Shown here piece after piece: positions 1-10,200 of a stretch of DNA of 56,702 bases (positions are counted from its first letter, which is position 1; every line of letters starts with the position of its first letter). This DNA is from Odoribacter sp. (GTDB taxonomy: Bacteria > Bacteroidota > Bacteroidia > Bacteroidales > Muribaculaceae), in assembly GCA_023663145.1 (NCBI GenBank), contig JAMPHZ010000018.1:1-56702 (forward strand), written 5' to 3'. Under the pieces are notes generated by a model. It made no database searches. It saw only the letters and a list, made by a program, of their open reading frames with translations, and was not told where the DNA came from. The translations under genes were made by a program, and so were the position numbers.

Positions 1-141
1 CCATTTTGTCAGATTTTTGCAAATATAAGTAATATTTCAACCAAAACCCACAAAACACACTTTTATTTAATATTTATTAAATATTACTTCCGCCGTTTGG
101 TATATCTGCGCGAAGTATTCTAAATTTTCTGTAATAAAAAC

Positions 142-172
142 TTGCATATATTCAATATTTATTGTAATTTTG
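142..172 (+). promoter_or_regulatory. Bacteroidetes-type promoter for the 204-626 ORF
   Basis: A TTG at 142-144 and an exact TAnnTTTG box (TAATTTTG) at 165-172 are separated by 20 nt, the spacing of the Bacteroidetes primary sigma promoter. The predicted start near 179 gives a leader of about 25 nt before the ATG at 204. Confidence 0.7.
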
Positions 173-203
173 CAGTGTAAAACCTTTAAGAATTGTTTAT
201 ACT

Positions 204-626
204 ATGAAAATCACAATCTCAGAGAACGCTGTTCTCGACTCTATTTATGCGAGAAATTCGCTTCAGACTTACGTCACCGAGCACCCGGGATCGTATATAG
301 CCAATATTCTGACCACAGCGCAAGCTCCGGCCTTGCGTCGTGTTGTCGCTGATGCTTTTCCTGCTGTTATTGCGTCATTGCATCCTGATTGGGAAATCGA
401 TACATCGGCATCGCTTTCAGCCATGGCTCCGCCATATGCCGCAGGTTCAGAACCGACATTAAAGGCCCTTTTACAGCAGGCTGTTACTGAAATGGCGGTA
501 TATCTGCTGTTCTCGGCAGCAAGTGATTCGCGGGCGGTGGCCGCACGTGGCATCGCCGGTGCAATAATCGGTTCATTGCAAGGCCTCACATATGCCGCTT
601 CTACCATAACACCATTTCGCATTTAA
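204..626 (+). CDS. Hypothetical protein, 140 aa
   Basis: I do not recognise this family. The protein has no signal peptide. It is Ala-rich and mostly predicted helical, with a hydrophobic stretch around residues 93-103 (VYLLFSAAS) and a Gly/Ala-rich segment near 115-125, too weak to call a membrane segment with certainty. A well-formed promoter sits 32 nt upstream, which favours this strand over an overlapping 117-codon minus-strand frame. It stands alone: the next gene has its own promoter near 796. A compact cytoplasmic or loosely membrane-associated protein is possible; no function can be given. Confidence 0.65.
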   Translation: MKITISENAVLDSIYARNSLQTYVTEHPGSYIANILTTAQAPALRRVVADAFPAVIASLHPDWEIDTSASLSAMAPPYAAGSEPTLKALLQQAVTEMAVYLLFSAASDSRAVAARGIAGAIIGSLQGLTYAASTITPFRI

Positions 627-692
627 TCAATACACCATACATTAATTCTAATCAATTATCAATCCTAATCTGTCAAAACAAGTATGAAAACA

Positions 693-719
693 GCACAGCG
701 TGAGAGAGGGAGGCTGTGC
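693..719. other. Small inverted repeat between two genes
   Basis: GCACAGC (693-699) pairs with GCTGTGC (713-719) across a 13-nt loop. No T-run follows, so it is not a typical terminator. It lies in the 266-nt gap after the first ORF; nothing else is seen there apart from the promoter at 796. Confidence 0.3.
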
Positions 720-795
720 ACTATACGGATACACTTCCTTTATTACAAATAAGTTAAAAATTCCCCAAAATTATGGCACTGTTAAGATTTTTTTG

Positions 796-803
796 TAATT
801 TTG
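796..803 (+). promoter_or_regulatory. -7 box for the propeller-amidase operon
   Basis: Exact TAnnTTTG match (TAATTTTG) after a run of seven T. No good -33 TTTG is seen at the right distance. The predicted leader to the ATG at 893 is about 80 nt. Confidence 0.5.
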
Positions 804-892
804 AGCGGCACAATTATGTGCCGCCTTGAATCACTTTGAAGATAAATATTATATTTTCTTTATAACCAAACTATTAACCAAAATCTATCTAC

Positions 893-1792
893 ATGAAGAA
901 GCTTTTCTTTACAGCTTTGGCTCTGTCGATGGCTCTGGCAGGTAAAGCCCAGTTGGTTGAAGTGGCACAGGTTAGCCGTGTCGCTCTGCCCGAAGGCGTA
1001 GCCGGTGAAGTCTCGACAATCAGCCCCGACGGCTCTTTTGCCGTGGTAGGTGAGCTTGGCGGTCACACCCTTTACAAGGTAGACATCGCCAGTGGTGCAG
1101 CCTCGGTTCTCACAACCAACGGCACCCCCACTCACGTCACCATCAGCCCCGACAGCCGCAACATTGTTTTCCGCACCCACACAGTTGACCGCAACAACCT
1201 GCGTTACACAGGTCTGAGCTATGTCGACGCACAGGGCACCGAGCGTCAGCTCGTAAAACCCTCACGTCAGCTCAATGCAGGTGTGACAATCGCCCAGGGC
1301 GGCATCACTACTGTTGAGAACGGCCGCGCTCGCGCCAAGTCGTTCAACGGATCAAAAGTTACCGCGATGCCCGTTGCCTCGATTAACTACGGCCACCTTG
1401 ACATCACTGTAAACGGCAAGACCACAACCATCGATCCCCAGGGTCGCGGTTCATATCTGTGGCCGTCAATCAGCCCCGACGGCACCAAGGTCGTATATAC
1501 ACTCAGCGGCAGCGGCACATACGTGTGCAACATCGATGGTTCTGACGCACGCTACATCGGCCACACCCAGGCTCCCCGCTGGATGGGCAACAACATGATC
1601 GTGAGCATGCAGTCGCAGGACAACGGCCAGCAGTTCACCGCATCCAAGGTGCTCGTATCCAACCTTGACGGCGTAAGCCAGGTTATCTCCACCCCCGAAC
1701 ATATCGCCATGTATCCATCGGCCACAGCCGATGGCCTCAAGGTAGCTTATTCTACACCCGCAGGCGAGCTTTATGTTGTTACACTTAAATAA
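893..1792 (+). CDS. Secreted TolB/PD40-like beta-propeller protein
   Basis: 299 aa with an N-terminal signal peptide (MKKLFFTALALSMALAGKAQ). The mature part carries repeated blades with the TolB/PD40 signature ISPDG or ISPDS: about residue 43 (TISPDGSFAVVG), 87 (TISPDSRNIVF) and 199 (SISPDGTKVVY), plus a weaker C-terminal copy (SATADGLKVAYS). Such propellers usually bind protein or peptide partners in the periplasm or at the surface. No catalytic residues are evident. The TAA stop overlaps the ATG of the following amidase (TAATG at 1790-1794), so the two are translationally coupled and probably act together. Function beyond that is inferred. An incomplete propeller of about 5-6 blades is likely at this length. 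Confidence 0.8.
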   Translation: MKKLFFTALALSMALAGKAQLVEVAQVSRVALPEGVAGEVSTISPDGSFAVVGELGGHTLYKVDIASGAASVLTTNGTPTHVTISPDSRNIVFRTHTVDRNNLRYTGLSYVDAQGTERQLVKPSRQLNAGVTIAQGGITTVENGRARAKSFNGSKVTAMPVASINYGHLDITVNGKTTTIDPQGRGSYLWPSISPDGTKVVYTLSGSGTYVCNIDGSDARYIGHTQAPRWMGNNMIVSMQSQDNGQQFTASKVLVSNLDGVSQVISTPEHIAMYPSATADGLKVAYSTPAGELYVVTLK

Positions 1793-4700
1793 TGCGACAC
1801 GCCATGAAAAAGATCATTATCGCCATGATGGCGCTTGCCGCCACTTCTGCGTCGATGGCCAAGACCGCCGACGAGCTGCGCATTTACATCAATCCCGGTC
1901 ACGGTTCATATACCCCCAATGACCGCCCCCAGACTCTTGTAGGGCATAAAGATTATTCGCGCACCAACACCGATACCACTAACTTCTTCGAATCTAACAC
2001 CAACCTTCGCAAAGGCTTCGGTGTGCTCGAGAAACTCCGCACCTACGGACTCAAGTTCGATCCGACCCTCAATCAGGAGGGCGACCGCCACATGATAGGT
2101 GCCGCACGCGACCTTTCCAACAACATTGTGATGTCGCACGTGAAGTGTGGTCCATACCTTGAAGACAACGGTACCGAAAACCAGTTCAAGGCAGAGAACA
2201 AGCAGGTTCCCGTGGAACTTTATTGGTATAACCGTAACCTCTCGGAGATATGCGAGGAAGTTGAGGCCAATCACTTCGACATGTTCATCTCAATCCACTC
2301 GAATGCTGCAACCGAGGGTACATCCACTAACTATCCCCTGTTCCTCTACCGCGGCTATGACAACCTTCAGGATGAATCAGCTGTGACCGCCGAGCACCAG
2401 ACTATCTCGCGTGCCATGGCCGACGCTTGCTGGGGCTATGCTTTCGAGAACCCGCACATGATGTGGACCTCATACTCGGCTACCAGCAAAAATATCCGCG
2501 GTGACATCAACTTCTATGGCTCAAGCTCGACAAGCAAACTCGGCTACAAGGGCTACCTCGGCGTGCTCAAGCACAGCGCCCCCGGCTTCCTGGTTGAAGG
2601 TTATTTCCACACTTATCAGGCCGCACGCCACCGTGCGATGAACTGGGATGTCGACTATATGGAAGGCGCAGCCTATGCCCATGGTATTGCCGACTATTTC
2701 AAGCTCACCAAGGAAAACACAGGTGATATTTACGGTATCGTGCGCGACGCCAACGAACGCTTCTCAGATACCTATTACAAGCCCAACACTTCGACTCTTG
2801 ACCGCTTCCTTCCCATCAACGGATGCGTTGCCATCCTGAAGAAAGACGGCACCGAGGTGGCACGCTACACCACCGACTCAAACTACAATGGCGCTTTCGT
2901 GTTCAAGAATGTTGAAGCCGGAGTATATACCATTGAGTTCGAGCATGAAAGCTATCTGGCTGCCGATCCTGTGTCGGTTGAAGTGAAAGCCGCTCAGATC
3001 TCGTATCCCACAGCACAGCTCGTGAACAAGGATTGGAAAGCACCTGAGGTGACATATGTGGATTATCCCGATCCTCTGGCTACATTCAACTCAATCCTGC
3101 CTGCCAAGGAATACAACCTCAGCACAGAATACGCTGACGAACCCATAGCACAGCTCGAAGGCAAGATCATCCGCCGCACCATCGTGCGCGACCAGAAGAT
3201 GTATGTACTGGCCTATGACAAGGAATTGACCCTTGCCGCAAACATCCCCGTTGAGGACCAGGCACATCCCACCATTCTGGTCTATGATCTTGACAAGAAA
3301 GAGGTGGTTGCCGAAATCTCTACCGAAGGCGCAGCCGGTTCCATCGCCGCAGTAGGTGACATCCAGCTGACTGCCGACGGTATCCTGCTTGCCTGCAACG
3401 CTACCAAAAATCAGTCAGAAGGTTATGTGCAGGAAGGTGATGCCGGCCGTGGCACATTCTATATATACAAGTGGGAAAATGACGAGAACGGCCTTCCCAC
3501 CGGTGACCCAGCTGTGGCCGGTTCGACACAGAATGCCGGTAACTGGTACCGCGCTTACCTGACCCGCTTCGCCTACACCGGTACACTCACCGAAGGCAAA
3601 GCTGTCATCCCCGCCCCCACAATCACCGCCCCTGCCTATTCATCCCGCGGCATCATTCTGCCTTTCATGGACGGCGAGGCACAGGCTGTGAAGGAAATCA
3701 AGCCTGCCAACCGCTTCAGCCTCGGTGATACATCCTCAGATATGGCCCTCTACATCTCGCCTATCTCAACTGATGAGGTAATCACCCTTGACGCCACCAC
3801 CGGTGCCAACTATTGGGCTATCGATGACATATTCAACCTTGATACCCGCAAGACCGGTAACGAGAGCTTCGGCGCCGCCAACGGCAACGCCGGTCTGTTC
3901 AAATATGCCGGTGCTACATTTGTTGCAATGCCTCTCAACGAAGAAGATGGCAACAAGGGCCTGCAGCTCATAAACATGACTGCCGGTGTTGAAAAAGCCA
4001 CTCCGATCACCCTCAATACAGACGTTGTACCCGCAGAAGCCGCCGCTACTGCCGCTGCCGGCGAGGTTGTGGCTACCTATGATGAGTTCAACGGTTTTGT
4101 TACCGGCGGCTGGATCAACCTGTACCTGCTGCGCGACGGCAAGATCACCAAGCTCACCACAAAGAACGTAGAACAGCCCCAGGGCCGTCGTGAATATGCC
4201 TACGACCTCAAGTCAGAGGAAAGCGAAGATGCATTCACCGTGACTTTCAACGCCACAGGTGACGCTCCTGAGGCTTATATCGTAATGACTCCTGACGAAG
4301 GCGAGACTATCACACAGCCCATCGGCGCTGTAGTGAAGGGTGAAAACACTGTAGTTGTTGCCAAGAGCGATCTTGATGCTTCCCAGGGTTACCGTTGGGA
4401 AATCCAGGTTGTGTCAGATCCCATCTCTCAGGCAGGCGCATATATCACTGATGCCAGCGGCCTTATCGTACGCGGCAGTGTCATCACTATCACTGATCCT
4501 GAGGCTGCCTCTTATGGTTATGTAGGTGTAGGACATGGCTCCAACAAGGGTATTGACATCTATAACCCTGCCGGTGAGAAAGTCGCTACCCGCCTGTTCG
4601 TTGATAACAAGGAACTCGGTGGCGTGACCACCAATGTGTCGAACCCCATCCGTGGTGATGAACATAACGGTTACTTCGTGTTCGCAACCTGGGGTGATAC

Positions 4701-5610
4701 CGGTTACGGTGCTGTCGCTGTCAATCCTCTCAACACAGAGGAGGCTCCTTTCACTCTCTTCGCAGGTGAGAAGAAGAGCGCCGGTCACTTCATGTACAAT
4801 GGCGTAAATCTTGGCGGCGGTACCTCGGGTATCACTTTCATCAAACAAGGTGACGAAGACTATATGCTCTCGTTCAGCGAGGATCATGAAGGCTCAAACG
4901 GTAGCGGCGCAACAGAGAACTCTCTTGTCAAGTACCATATGAGCAGCCCGTGGGAAATCACTGAAGCTCCCGTGGTAATCGGTTACAAGAGCTTCCTGTC
5001 GAACACCAATGTTGACCTTGTTGCCTATGGTAACGGTACATTCGTGTCACAGGTGCGCGGCGCCGGTAACAACCAGGCTTCCGTTCCCTGTTTCGGATAC
5101 ATCAGCAATGTGCTCACAGCTCCCGATGTTACCATGACTTCGGCCGATGACAATATCGTTGACTATGTCGATAACAATACCTCAGGTCTGGCTGTCTCGG
5201 TTGACGGTACCATGCTTGCCGCAGCCCTCACCAACAAGATCGTTGTGTTTGATGTAGAATGGAACGGAGAAACACCTGTTCTTACCTACAAGTATTCATT
5301 CCCTGTTGATACACACGTATGGTCGACCATGCGCTTCGACGCAGCAGGTAACCTCCACACTTATCTCCGTGAAGGTGGCTACCGTGCATACTCGCTCCCC
5401 GCTGAACGTCCTGTTGCTGTTACCCCCGCAGCCAAGCAGTACTACTTCGGCGAATACCAGGCAGTGACTGAAATCAGCGCTTCAGAGGCCGCTACCGCAG
5501 ATGCCGTTTACTACAACCTGCAAGGTGTACGTGTGGATGCCGGAAATCTCACTCCCGGTGTCTATGTCAAGGTATCAGGCGCTACAGCTACCAAGGTGCT
5601 TGTGAAGTAA
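1792..5610 (+). CDS. Large secreted N-acetylmuramoyl-L-alanine amidase (Amidase_3) with C-terminal propeller module
   Basis: 1272 aa. A signal peptide covers residues 1-23; ATG at 1804 (MKKIIIAMM) is an equally good start. Residues 30-300 are an Amidase_3 zinc domain that cuts the bond between muramic acid and the stem peptide. Visible active-site residues are His37 (INPGHG), Glu67 (FFESNTNL), His169 (FISIHSNA) and Glu269 (FLVEGYFHTY). Residues ~311-400 form a carboxypeptidase-regulatory-like beta domain. A long beta-rich region follows, and residues ~817-1272 form a module also found at the C-terminus of the 25638-29867 protein. The last residues (LTPGVYVKVSGATATKVLVK) resemble a type IX sorting tail. 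Far longer than ordinary amidases (200-500 aa), it is likely surface-exposed or released. Coupled to the upstream propeller gene; a strong terminator follows. The amidase call is firm, the location inferred. Confidence 0.85.
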   Translation: MRHAMKKIIIAMMALAATSASMAKTADELRIYINPGHGSYTPNDRPQTLVGHKDYSRTNTDTTNFFESNTNLRKGFGVLEKLRTYGLKFDPTLNQEGDRHMIGAARDLSNNIVMSHVKCGPYLEDNGTENQFKAENKQVPVELYWYNRNLSEICEEVEANHFDMFISIHSNAATEGTSTNYPLFLYRGYDNLQDESAVTAEHQTISRAMADACWGYAFENPHMMWTSYSATSKNIRGDINFYGSSSTSKLGYKGYLGVLKHSAPGFLVEGYFHTYQAARHRAMNWDVDYMEGAAYAHGIADYFKLTKENTGDIYGIVRDANERFSDTYYKPNTSTLDRFLPINGCVAILKKDGTEVARYTTDSNYNGAFVFKNVEAGVYTIEFEHESYLAADPVSVEVKAAQISYPTAQLVNKDWKAPEVTYVDYPDPLATFNSILPAKEYNLSTEYADEPIAQLEGKIIRRTIVRDQKMYVLAYDKELTLAANIPVEDQAHPTILVYDLDKKEVVAEISTEGAAGSIAAVGDIQLTADGILLACNATKNQSEGYVQEGDAGRGTFYIYKWENDENGLPTGDPAVAGSTQNAGNWYRAYLTRFAYTGTLTEGKAVIPAPTITAPAYSSRGIILPFMDGEAQAVKEIKPANRFSLGDTSSDMALYISPISTDEVITLDATTGANYWAIDDIFNLDTRKTGNESFGAANGNAGLFKYAGATFVAMPLNEEDGNKGLQLINMTAGVEKATPITLNTDVVPAEAAATAAAGEVVATYDEFNGFVTGGWINLYLLRDGKITKLTTKNVEQPQGRREYAYDLKSEESEDAFTVTFNATGDAPEAYIVMTPDEGETITQPIGAVVKGENTVVVAKSDLDASQGYRWEIQVVSDPISQAGAYITDASGLIVRGSVITITDPEAASYGYVGVGHGSNKGIDIYNPAGEKVATRLFVDNKELGGVTTNVSNPIRGDEHNGYFVFATWGDTGYGAVAVNPLNTEEAPFTLFAGEKKSAGHFMYNGVNLGGGTSGITFIKQGDEDYMLSFSEDHEGSNGSGATENSLVKYHMSSPWEITEAPVVIGYKSFLSNTNVDLVAYGNGTFVSQVRGAGNNQASVPCFGYISNVLTAPDVTMTSADDNIVDYVDNNTSGLAVSVDGTMLAAALTNKIVVFDVEWNGETPVLTYKYSFPVDTHVWSTMRFDAAGNLHTYLREGGYRAYSLPAERPVAVTPAAKQYYFGEYQAVTEISASEAATADAVYYNLQGVRVDAGNLTPGVYVKVSGATATKVLVK

Positions 5611-5635
5611 AGACAGATAAGTCAGTATAATACCA

Positions 5636-5672
5636 GCGGGTCCGTGCCACAGTGGCGCGGACCCGTTTTTTT
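5636..5672 (+). terminator. Rho-independent terminator after the amidase
   Basis: A G+C-rich stem (CGGGTCCGTGCC with GGCGCGGACCCG, short loop) runs from 5637 to 5665 and is followed by seven T. It ends the propeller-amidase operon. Confidence 0.9.
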
Positions 5673-6005
5673 GTCTTTTGGATCAATGCTTGTCTTATGG
5701 ATACATCTCCTCATCGGTAATGTAACAACGACTATGCTTACTTTACGCAGAATCAAATCTGCTGTAAATAAGCTGGCGTAATTATATCAACTAAATTCCA
5801 AAGTTTGCTTAAGAGTGCTTAAAGTGCACATTGGATGAAGGTGGCAGGGCGTAAAAGCTTTGCCACCTTATTATATTATCGGGGGCGGCGTGTGGGGGGA
5901 TAAAAATGAGTGTGGGCTTAAACCTTTTTTCACATTATTTGTCATTAATATAGGTTGCAGAAAGATTGGCAGTCAATTTTTCGGAAGCCTGTTTAATGTA
6001 GAGCT
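5673..6005. other. Intergenic stretch with a hairpin, no gene seen
   Basis: I see no convincing ORF here. A 9-bp perfect stem, AAGGTGGCA (5838-5846) with TGCCACCTT (5861-5869) around a 14-nt loop, stands out. It is followed by AT-rich sequence but no T-run. It could be the end of a small transcript or a regulatory hairpin. No exact TAnnTTTG box was found for the 6006 gene. Confidence 0.4.
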
Positions 6006-6335
6006 ATGACAAAAGAAAAAGATCAAGATATAATTCCGGAAGAGATAGAGAATACCGGCGCGGAGCAGCCGGCAGAGCATGAGAGCCATTCGTTTGTGTG
6101 GCTTGCTGTAGTTTCGATATTACTTACCGTGGCGTCATGGATATCTGCCGGATGGAATGCCTGGGTGGCGATAGGGCTTTGTTCGCTTGCTGTGGTTGTG
6201 GGTGCGTTTGCGCTGCGCAGTCACCGTCATTCGGTTCGTAATACGGCTATAACGTCGATAATAGCGGCTACGGTGCTGTTGGTGGTAGTGGCGGCATTCA
6301 TGATAGTCATTTATCTGGGGATGAAGGCTGTATAG
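6006..6335 (+). CDS. Small three-helix membrane protein
   Basis: 109 aa. The first ~28 residues are acidic and hydrophilic (KEKDQDIIPEEIENTG). Three hydrophobic helices follow at about 30-50, 52-70 and 82-105, separated by a short basic loop (LRSHRHSVRN). There are no catalytic or binding motifs. Similar short acidic-headed proteins are common in Bacteroidales with no assigned role. It ends 6 nt from the convergent trmD stop. Start chosen because ATG follows an AT-rich leader and no later Met precedes the first helix. Function unknown. Confidence 0.7.
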   Translation: MTKEKDQDIIPEEIENTGAEQPAEHESHSFVWLAVVSILLTVASWISAGWNAWVAIGLCSLAVVVGAFALRSHRHSVRNTAITSIIAATVLLVVVAAFMIVIYLGMKAV

Positions 6336-6341
6336 CGCCTG

Positions 6342-7016
6342 TCAGTCAAGAAGGCCGGGGCGCAGACGGGCGGTGCGTTCGAGTGCCTGCTCGTGTTTCC
6401 ATTCGGCTATGCGTGCTTCATGACCGCTCAGGAGTATGTCGGGTACGCGCCAGCCATTGTATTCGGCGGGACGGGTGTAGATGGGCGGTTCGAGCAGGTT
6501 GTCCTGGAAAGAATCGGAGAGTGCGCTTTGTTCGTCGCCGATCGCGCCGGGAATAAGACGAACCACGGCGTCGGCGATTATAGCCGCGGGAAGTTCTCCG
6601 CCGGTAAGGACGTAGTCGCCGATTGAAATTTCGCGTGTTATCAGATGCTCACGGATGCGGTAGTCGATGCCTTTGTAATGGCCGCATAATATAATGATGT
6701 TTTCGAGCATCGAAAGGGAGTTTGCGATTGGTTGTGATAGTATTTCGCCGTCGGGAGCTGTGAAGATTATTTCGTCGTAGTCGCGTTGGGCTTTTAATGC
6801 GGCGATGCATCGGTCAACGGGTTCAATCTGCATTACCATGCCGGCGTCGCCTCCGAAAGGGTAGTCATCGACTTTCCGGTGCTTGTTTGTGGAGTAGTCG
6901 CGCAGGTTGTGTACCTTAATAGTGGCGAGCCCCTTGTCCTGAGCCCGCTTTAGAATGGAGCAGTTGAGGGGAGATTCCAGCATTTCGGGGAGAACGGATA
7001 TGATGTCGATGCGCAT
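6342..7016 (-). CDS. trmD: tRNA (guanine-37-N1)-methyltransferase TrmD
   Basis: 224 aa. TrmD methylates N1 of G37 next to the anticodon in tRNAs reading CNN codons, using S-adenosylmethionine, and prevents +1 frameshifting. It begins with the family-typical [12 protein letters not shown] and shows the SPOUT trefoil-knot SAM site: [26 protein letters not shown] and [15 protein letters not shown]. The C-terminal helical domain is present ([20 protein letters not shown]). The start at 7016 was chosen over an upstream in-frame ATG at 7076 because homology begins at MRID and the promoter box (7046-7053) lies downstream of that ATG. It is usually encoded with ribosomal protein genes but is alone here. 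Essential housekeeping gene; cytoplasmic. Confidence 0.96.
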   Translation of the reverse strand: MRIDIISVLPEMLESPLNCSILKRAQDKGLATIKVHNLRDYSTNKHRKVDDYPFGGDAGMVMQIEPVDRCIAALKAQRDYDEIIFTAPDGEILSQPIANSLSMLENIIILCGHYKGIDYRIREHLITREISIGDYVLTGGELPAAIIADAVVRLIPGAIGDEQSALSDSFQDNLLEPPIYTRPAEYNGWRVPDILLSGHEARIAEWKHEQALERTARLRPGLLD

Positions 7017-7045
7017 ATAATATATATTAATGTGTAAATGTAGTG

Positions 7046-7076
7046 CAAAGGTAGTCAAAAAAGGGGAAAGAAGCAA
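7046..7076 (-). promoter_or_regulatory. trmD promoter
   Basis: On the minus strand an exact TAnnTTTG (TACCTTTG, 7046-7053) lies 20 nt from a TTG (7074-7076). The leader is about 30 nt. Confidence 0.75.
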
Positions 7077-7179
7077 TCAGGCGAAATAAAAGCGCGGGAC
7101 ATTAACTTAAAAAAAGCGGCGAATGCTAAAAGAATGTTAATTAACAAATGCAAATGATGTTTAGTAATAAAAAAACTCT

Positions 7180-7187
7180 TAAATTTG
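7180..7187 (+). promoter_or_regulatory. Probable promoter of the SusC/SusD operon
   Basis: Exact TAnnTTTG (TAAATTTG). The -33 region is weak. The predicted leader is long, about 105 nt, as is common for regulated Sus operons. Confidence 0.55.
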
Positions 7188-7299
7188 TCATTTGAAAGGG
7201 TGGTGTATGCCTCCTGATTAACCTTAAATCATTTTATTAAAAATAAAGCTAAAACAAAAAAGAAATTTTAAACCTTGAATACCAACTAATAAAGTAATT

Positions 7300-10200
7300 A
7301 TGAAAAAACAGCTATTTTTACTGTTATTTTCCCTCTTCGCGATAGTGGGCCAAGCCCGCATCGTGACAGGTACGGTTACACAAGCCGAAGACGGCGAGCC
7401 GGTAATAGGCGCGTCGATTGTCGTGAAAGGACAAAAAGGCGGACAGATAACCGATTTTGATGGAAAATACTCAATTGACGTTCCGAACGACAATGCCGTG
7501 CTCGTCTTCAGCTCAATTGGCTTGAAGAATGTAGAGGTGCCCGTGGGCAGCAAGAGCGTGATAGACGTTGTGATGGAAGGTAACAGCGAGCTTCTTGACG
7601 AACTCGTGGTAACCGCTATGGGACAGTCACAATCAAAATCAAAACTTAACTTCTCGGTACAGGAGCTCAAGAGCGACGACGTAGTAGCCGGTCAAAGCTC
7701 CAACTTTGTGAACACCCTTCAGGGTAAGGTGGCCGGTGTGCAAGTGTCAATGGCCGGTGGCTCGCCTAACTCGGCATCACAGATTGTGGTTCGTGCCATC
7801 TCGTCAATCAACAGCGCCCAGAGCAACGAGCCTCTGTTTGTGATCGACGGTATGCCTGTACGTGGCGGTGCGTCATCAATCGGTGATATCAACCCCAGCG
7901 ATATTGAGACCATGTCGGTACTTAAAGGTGCTGCTGCCTCGGCTCTCTACGGTCAGGAAGGTGCCAATGGTGTAATCCTCATCACCACCAAGAGCGGTAA
8001 AGACGGCAAGGTTACCGTAACCGTTAACGGTGGTTGGGAATTCTCAAATGTAGCCCACATGCCTGAGCTTCAGAAAGAGTTCATCGCCGGTAGCAATGGT
8101 TTCTGGGTAGCCAACTCCAACGGCGGTTGGGGCCCCCGCATCAATCCTGAGGAAGGTGACAAGTATTATGATAACGTAGGCAACTTCCTCGGTACAGGTT
8201 TCATGCAGAAGTATGATATCTCGGTGTCAGGCGGTAATGAGCTTTTCTCAGCTTACGCATCAGCCAACTACATGGATAACCAGGGTGTCGTTCCCAATGA
8301 CTACAAGAAACGTCTCGGTTTCTTCGTGAAAGGTGAATTCAATCCTTCGAATACCGTTAAGATCATGATGTCTACCAACTACATTGACAATGATGCCCGT
8401 GCATTCGGTAACTCGATGTCAAGTGTATATGGTTGGGCTATCAACCGTGACATGTCAGACTACGTGCTCCCCAACGGTCTTCCCAACTGGTCATGCCGCT
8501 ATGACGACTGGAGCCTTCTCACTGATGCACAGCGTCTGAGTGCAGGTCTGTCACCTTACTACAGCCGTTACATGGACGGTTCAAAGACAGAGAGCCAGCG
8601 TGTGATTGTCAACTCAATGATTTCGTGGGAGCCTGTCAAGAACCTTACTTTCACCGGTAAGTTCGCATTTGACAAGAGCTGGAGCACATATCAGTCGCAC
8701 ACAATTCCCCGCTATGCACAAGATGAATTTGTATTTGATGACTTAGGTGTGACCCCCGACGGTACAGGCTCAAAGGCAGACTGGTATGGCCGCATGGGTA
8801 CATTCAACTTCGACACCTCCCGTGGTCAGCGAATCACAGCTCAATTCCTCGCCAACTATGCACTTGACATCAACGAAGACTGGGGTCTTAACTTCTTCCT
8901 CGGTGGTGAATACACAGAAAGCAAGAGCATCAGTGGTAGCTTCGGTGGCCAACACTTTGTGCTTGAGGGCGATTTCTACTCATTCAATAACCTTGACCCC
9001 GATCTGTTCTCATTGAAGGATAATACCTTCTACCGTAGCTCAAATAACAAGTACGGTTACTTTGGTGAAATCCGTATGGACTACAAGGGTGTTGTTCAGC
9101 TGTCAGTTACCGGCCGTCTTGACGGATCGTCGACCCTGCGCCAGACCGACAAGCCTACCTACTTCTATCCTTCGTTCACCGGTGGTGTGATCTTCACCGA
9201 GCTGTTCAAGATCAACAGCCCCGTATTCAACTACGGTAAGATCCGCGGTAACTATGCAAAGGTAGGTAAAGACTGCCCCGCCAACCAGTTCTCAAACAAC
9301 TACAAGCAGTGGGTTACCATTCCTGATCCCGGCTTCGCCGTTGACCCCGGTATGTCACGTGCCATAACACTGGAGCCTGAGATGACCTCAACCTGGGAAA
9401 TCGGTGCCGATCTGCGCTTCTTCAACAACAAGACCCGTCTTGATATCGCATACTACAACACCCTGGTAGATAACCAGATCGTGATTGTGCGTGTGTCACC
9501 TACCTCAGGTACAATTCTCCAGACCCGTAACGAAGGTTCAATTGAGAACCAGGGTATAGAAGCAACCTTGAACCAGACAATCCTCTCCACCCGTGATTTT
9601 GAGTGGACCGCCATCCTGAACTTCTCGATGAACCGCGGTAAAGTGAAATCACTTCCCGACGACATGAAGTATATTGCCGGTGGTGAAAGCCAGTACAGTG
9701 ACCTTTATACCACCTGCTACCTCGGTGAATCAACCACAGGTCTTGTAGGTAGTGACTATCTGCGCAACGAGCAGAATCAGATACTTGTTGACGAGAACGG
9801 TTATCCGCGCATCTCACCTGAGAAGTATATCTATCTTGGCAACCGCGAACCTGACTGTCTGATCGGCCTCGGCTCGACTTTCACCTGGAAAGACCTTTCA
9901 TTGTCATTCCTGCTTGATGGCCGCGTAGGCGGTAAGGTGGCCAACGTAACCGGCCGCTCACTCATGAGCAACGGTATGAGCAACTATATTGCCAAGTACC
10001 GTAACCACAAGGTTGTGTTCAACGGTGTAGTAGAACAGCCCGACGGCAGCTATGTAACCAATACCACTCCTGTTATTCTTGACTCGCAGACATTTAATAA
10101 CTACATCTATAATGTAGGCAGCAACTTCGTTGAAGATGGTTCATATCTGCGTCTTAGCTACGTAACTCTTAACTATGACTTCTCGAATCTGATGCGCAAG

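Noticed and set aside
269..622. 117-codon minus-strand frame opposite the first ORF
   Set aside because: No promoter; the plus-strand frame has a full consensus promoter and a sensible start.
860..1180. 106-codon minus-strand frame over the TolB-like gene
   Set aside because: Shadow of a gene with clear signal peptide and family motifs.
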